Positions 6,730 through 8,271 of a stretch of DNA of 8,271 bases are shown here, in pieces. Below the pieces are notes generated by a model that was not told where the DNA came from, did no database searches, and saw only the letters and a list, made by a program, of their open reading frames with translations. The stretch is taken from assembly GCA_937943665.1 (NCBI GenBank), contig CALEAR010000104.1, forward strand, positions 1 to 8,271. The letters run 5' to 3'. The DNA is from an uncultured Alcanivoracaceae bacterium. GTDB taxonomy: Bacteria; Pseudomonadota; Gammaproteobacteria; Pseudomonadales; Alcanivoracaceae. Each line of letters starts with the position of its first letter. Positions within the stretch are counted from its first letter, which is position 1. Both the position numbers and the translations under genes were made by a program.

Positions 6730-6743
6730 AAAGGAGAGTGCTT
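6730..6743 (+). promoter_or_regulatory. Ribosome binding site fixing the minD start
   Basis: AAAGGAGAG is at 6730-6738 (GGAG at 6733-6736). It leaves 7 nt to the GTG at 6744 but only 1 nt to the GTG at 6738, and it overlaps the latter, so 6744 is the start. Confidence 0.7.
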
Positions 6744-7556
6744 GTGACAAAAGTTGTTGTGGTCGCCTCGGGTAAGGGTGGCGTGGGTAAAACCACCACC
6801 AGTGCTGCCATTGCCACTGGGTTAGCGTTGCGCGGGTTTAAAACCGCAGTGATTGATTTTGATGTGGGCTTACGCAATTTGGATTTAATCATGGGGTGCG
6901 AGCGCCGCGTGGTGTATGACATCGTTAACGTGATTAACGGTGATGCGAACTTGCGCCAAACCCTGATTAAAGATAAACGCACAGAGAATCTTTATATCCT
7001 GCCCGCCTCCCAAACTCGAGATAAAGATGCACTCACCATTGAGGGCGTGGGAAAGGTCATTGAAGAGCTTTCGGAAATGGGCATGGAATACATTATTTGT
7101 GATAGCCCAGCGGGTATTGAAAAGGGTGCACTCACTGCTGCCTACTTTGCGGATGAAGCCATTGTGGTTACCAACCCTGAGGTTTCCAGTGTACGAGATT
7201 CAGACCGTATTTTAGGGATTCTTGCCTCCAAAACTCGTCGTGCCGAGGAGGGCCAAGGCGAGTTGCCTGCCCGCTTATTGCTTTCTCGTTATAGCGCCGA
7301 GCGTGTGGAAAAGGGCGAAATGCTCAGTGTGGATGATGTGGTGGAAATCTTGGCGATTCCCTTATTGGGTGTGATCCCAGAGTCGGAGGCGGTGTTAAAT
7401 GCTAGTAACGCAGGCACCCCCGTGATCCTGGATGTGGATTCCGATGCGGGGCAAGCCTACTTAGATGCCACAGCGCGCTTCCTTGGTGAAGACCTTCCCT
7501 TACGCTTTGTGAGCGTGGCCAAGAAAGGTTTCCTCGGCCGCTTGTTTGGAGGTTGA
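6744..7556 (+). CDS. minD: Septum site-determining protein MinD, membrane-oscillating ATPase
   Basis: MinD is a deviant Walker A ATPase. It dimerises with ATP on the inner membrane, recruits MinC, and is released when MinE triggers hydrolysis, producing the pole-to-pole oscillation. With the GTG at 6744 the product is 270 residues, exactly the E. coli length. The deviant Walker A KGGVGKTT is at 11-18 (Lys11 and Lys16), followed by VIDFDVGLRNLDLIMG (37-51, Asp40), Walker B-type IICDSPAG (117-124, Asp120), NPEVSSVRDSDRILGIL (144-160), and the C-terminal amphipathic membrane-targeting helix KKGFLGRLFGG (260-270). The two codons that an upstream GTG (6738) would add have no place in homologues and overlap the Shine-Dalgarno site. 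The minE ribosome binding site lies inside its last codons. Confidence 0.97.
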   Translation: MTKVVVVASGKGGVGKTTTSAAIATGLALRGFKTAVIDFDVGLRNLDLIMGCERRVVYDIVNVINGDANLRQTLIKDKRTENLYILPASQTRDKDALTIEGVGKVIEELSEMGMEYIICDSPAGIEKGALTAAYFADEAIVVTNPEVSSVRDSDRILGILASKTRRAEEGQGELPARLLLSRYSAERVEKGEMLSVDDVVEILAIPLLGVIPESEAVLNASNAGTPVILDVDSDAGQAYLDATARFLGEDLPLRFVSVAKKGFLGRLFGG

Positions 7557-7557
7557 A
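7547..7557 (+). promoter_or_regulatory. Ribosome binding site fixing the minE start
   Basis: TGGAGG (7547-7552), inside the final minD codons, is 5 nt before ATG 7558. The alternative TTG at 7546 would overlap it and add four residues that MinE proteins lack. Confidence 0.7.
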
Positions 7558-7818
7558 ATGAGTATCTTTCGTTACTTGTTGCCAAAAAAGAAAAACACGG
7601 CGGGGGTGGCCAAGGAGCGTTTGCAAATTATTGTGGCCCATGAGCGCACCTTACGAGGTGGTCCTGATTATTTACCACAGTTGCATCAGGAGCTACTTGA
7701 AGTGGTGCGCAAATATGTGAATGTGGATGCCGATGCGGTGAATGTGCAATTGGATCGCAACGAAGGCATTGATGTGCTTGAGATGAACATCACCTTAGGT
7801 GATGAGGCAGTTAACTAA
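7558..7818 (+). CDS. minE: Cell division topological specificity factor MinE
   Basis: MinE forms the ring that sweeps MinCD off the membrane: it stimulates MinD ATPase activity and keeps midcell free of MinC. The product is 86 residues (88 in E. coli). It has an N-terminal membrane-binding amphipathic stretch with basic cluster (MSIFRYLLPKKKNT), the anti-MinCD contact helix AKERLQIIVAHER (18-30), and the C-terminal topological specificity domain with YLPQLHQELLEVVRKYV and a final beta-strand (IDVLEMNITL). It starts 1 bp after the minD stop, so the two are translationally coupled. It is the last gene of the operon; a strong terminator follows. Confidence 0.96.
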   Translation: MSIFRYLLPKKKNTAGVAKERLQIIVAHERTLRGGPDYLPQLHQELLEVVRKYVNVDADAVNVQLDRNEGIDVLEMNITLGDEAVN

Positions 7819-7819
7819 G

Positions 7820-7836
7820 CTGCGAAAATTTCGCAG
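7820..7836. repeat. Palindrome just after minE
   Basis: CTGCGAAAATTTCGCAG is a perfect 8+1+8 palindrome that starts 2 bp after the minE stop. As RNA it could fold as a 6-bp stem (CTGCGA/TCGCAG) with a 5-nt loop, but no T run follows. It may be an mRNA-stabilising hairpin ahead of the true terminator, or a DNA operator. Confidence 0.4.
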
Positions 7837-7850
7837 TGCTGATAAAGTTG

Positions 7851-7892
7851 CCGCTGCAAGTGAGGTTTTTACATTTGCAGCGGTATTTTTTT
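7851..7892 (+). terminator. Rho-independent terminator of minCDE
   Basis: The 5' arm 7851-7862 (CCGCTGCAAGTG) pairs with 7872-7883 (CATTTGCAGCGG): 12 bp with one G-U pair and a 9-nt loop. TA and a run of seven T (7886-7892) follow. This is a canonical intrinsic terminator. It lies only 31 bp before the hemH start codon. Confidence 0.88.
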
Positions 7893-7923
7893 GCCGCTGT
7901 GGTGGTTGATTTAAGGAATTTCC

Positions 7924-8271
7924 ATGGCTGCTAAAACTGCAGTAGTTATTGTAAACCTAGGTACCCCTGATACCTTATCCACCGGTGCTGTACGCCGTTA
8001 TTTGAAAGAGTTTCTTGGAGACCCCCGCGTAGTGGATGCTCCGCGATGGCTATGGTTCTGGGTATTGCATTGCTTGATCCTGCCCTTTAGGCCCCGTAAG
8101 GCCTTGGCTAAGTACCGTCTTATTTGGCAGGAGGATTCCCCCATTCGCACCATTACACAGCAGCAGGCGGAAGCGTTGGCAAAACGGTTTCCGGTGAAGG
8201 TGGCCTATGGGATGACCTACGGTGAACCAAGCCTAGCCACTGTGCTGGATGATTTGCAGTAGGCGGGTAAT
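7924..8271 (+). CDS. hemH: Ferrochelatase, N-terminal part, with in-frame stop near the window edge
   Basis: Ferrochelatase inserts Fe2+ into protoporphyrin IX, the last step of protoheme synthesis, at the cytoplasmic side of the membrane. The first 112 residues match the family: VVIVNLGTPDTLST (7-20), AVRRYLKEFLGDPRVVD (22-38), LILPFRPRKALAKY (51-64), IWQEDSPI (67-74), and AYGMTYGEPSLATVLDDL (94-111). The metal-binding His and Glu lie in the missing two thirds of this roughly 320-340-residue protein. ATG 7924 has AAGGAA 5 nt upstream. Oddity: codon 113 is TAG (8260-8262), followed in frame by A-G-N. Homologues continue through this region, and CAG (Gln) would restore DDLQQAGN. A single base change or end-of-sequence error is the simplest explanation. 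No clear separate promoter is seen between the min terminator and the start. Confidence 0.9.

Noticed and set aside
6721..6747. Eight-codon upstream reading frame (MAHKGECL) whose stop overlaps the minD GTG
   Set aside because: It has no good ribosome binding site of its own, contains the minD Shine-Dalgarno, and has no leader-peptide signature; probably chance.
6209..6982. Several minus-strand frames opposite minC and minD
   Set aside because: All lie opposite highly conserved coding sequence and have no family resemblance.

Overview
The window is ordinary housekeeping chromosome from a gammaproteobacterium. The evidence is a FabA/FabB unsaturated fatty acid pair, a System I (Ccm) cytochrome c maturation cluster with separate CcmH and CcmI, a gammaproteobacterial-type minCDE operon, and an adk and hemH closely related to those of E. 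coli and Pseudomonas. All proteins are collinear with known families. I see no insertion sequence, tRNA, rRNA, CRISPR array, phage gene or toxin-antitoxin pair, and no candidate for an undescribed multi-gene system.

Layout. On the minus strand, fabA (294-812) is followed 11 bp later by the 5' end of fabB (282 down to the window edge). A 284-bp divergent intergenic region (813-1096) separates this pair from the plus-strand genes. It holds candidate promoters in both directions and three inverted repeats. Then come ccmF, ccmG/dsbE, ccmH and ccmI (1097-5077), with ATGA overlaps at ccmF/ccmG and ccmH/ccmI and a 14-bp gap between ccmG and ccmH, so this is one translationally coupled operon. ccmABCDE are not upstream of ccmF, so the ccm genes are split in this genome. 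A 114-bp gap with a likely promoter leads to adk (5192-5842). A further 169-bp gap, with a hairpin, a palindrome and a consensus -10, leads to minC-minD-minE (6012-7818). A strong intrinsic terminator (7851-7892) ends the min operon, and hemH starts 31 bp after its T tract and runs off the right edge.

How the genes work together. CcmF, CcmG, CcmH and CcmI reduce apocytochrome c and ligate heme b to it in the periplasm, and ferrochelatase (HemH) makes that heme in the cytoplasm. FabA and FabB together form and elongate the cis-unsaturated acyl chains of membrane lipids. MinCDE place the division septum at midcell. Adk balances adenylate nucleotides. The adk and hemH genes are adjacent in E. 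coli; here minCDE lies between them.

Most notable points: both edge genes (fabB and hemH) carry an in-frame stop within 15 bases of a window end, exactly where homologues have Glu or Gln; most likely these are sequence-end errors. CcmI lacks the long cytoplasmic loop of its family, and several palindromes sit on the promoters.
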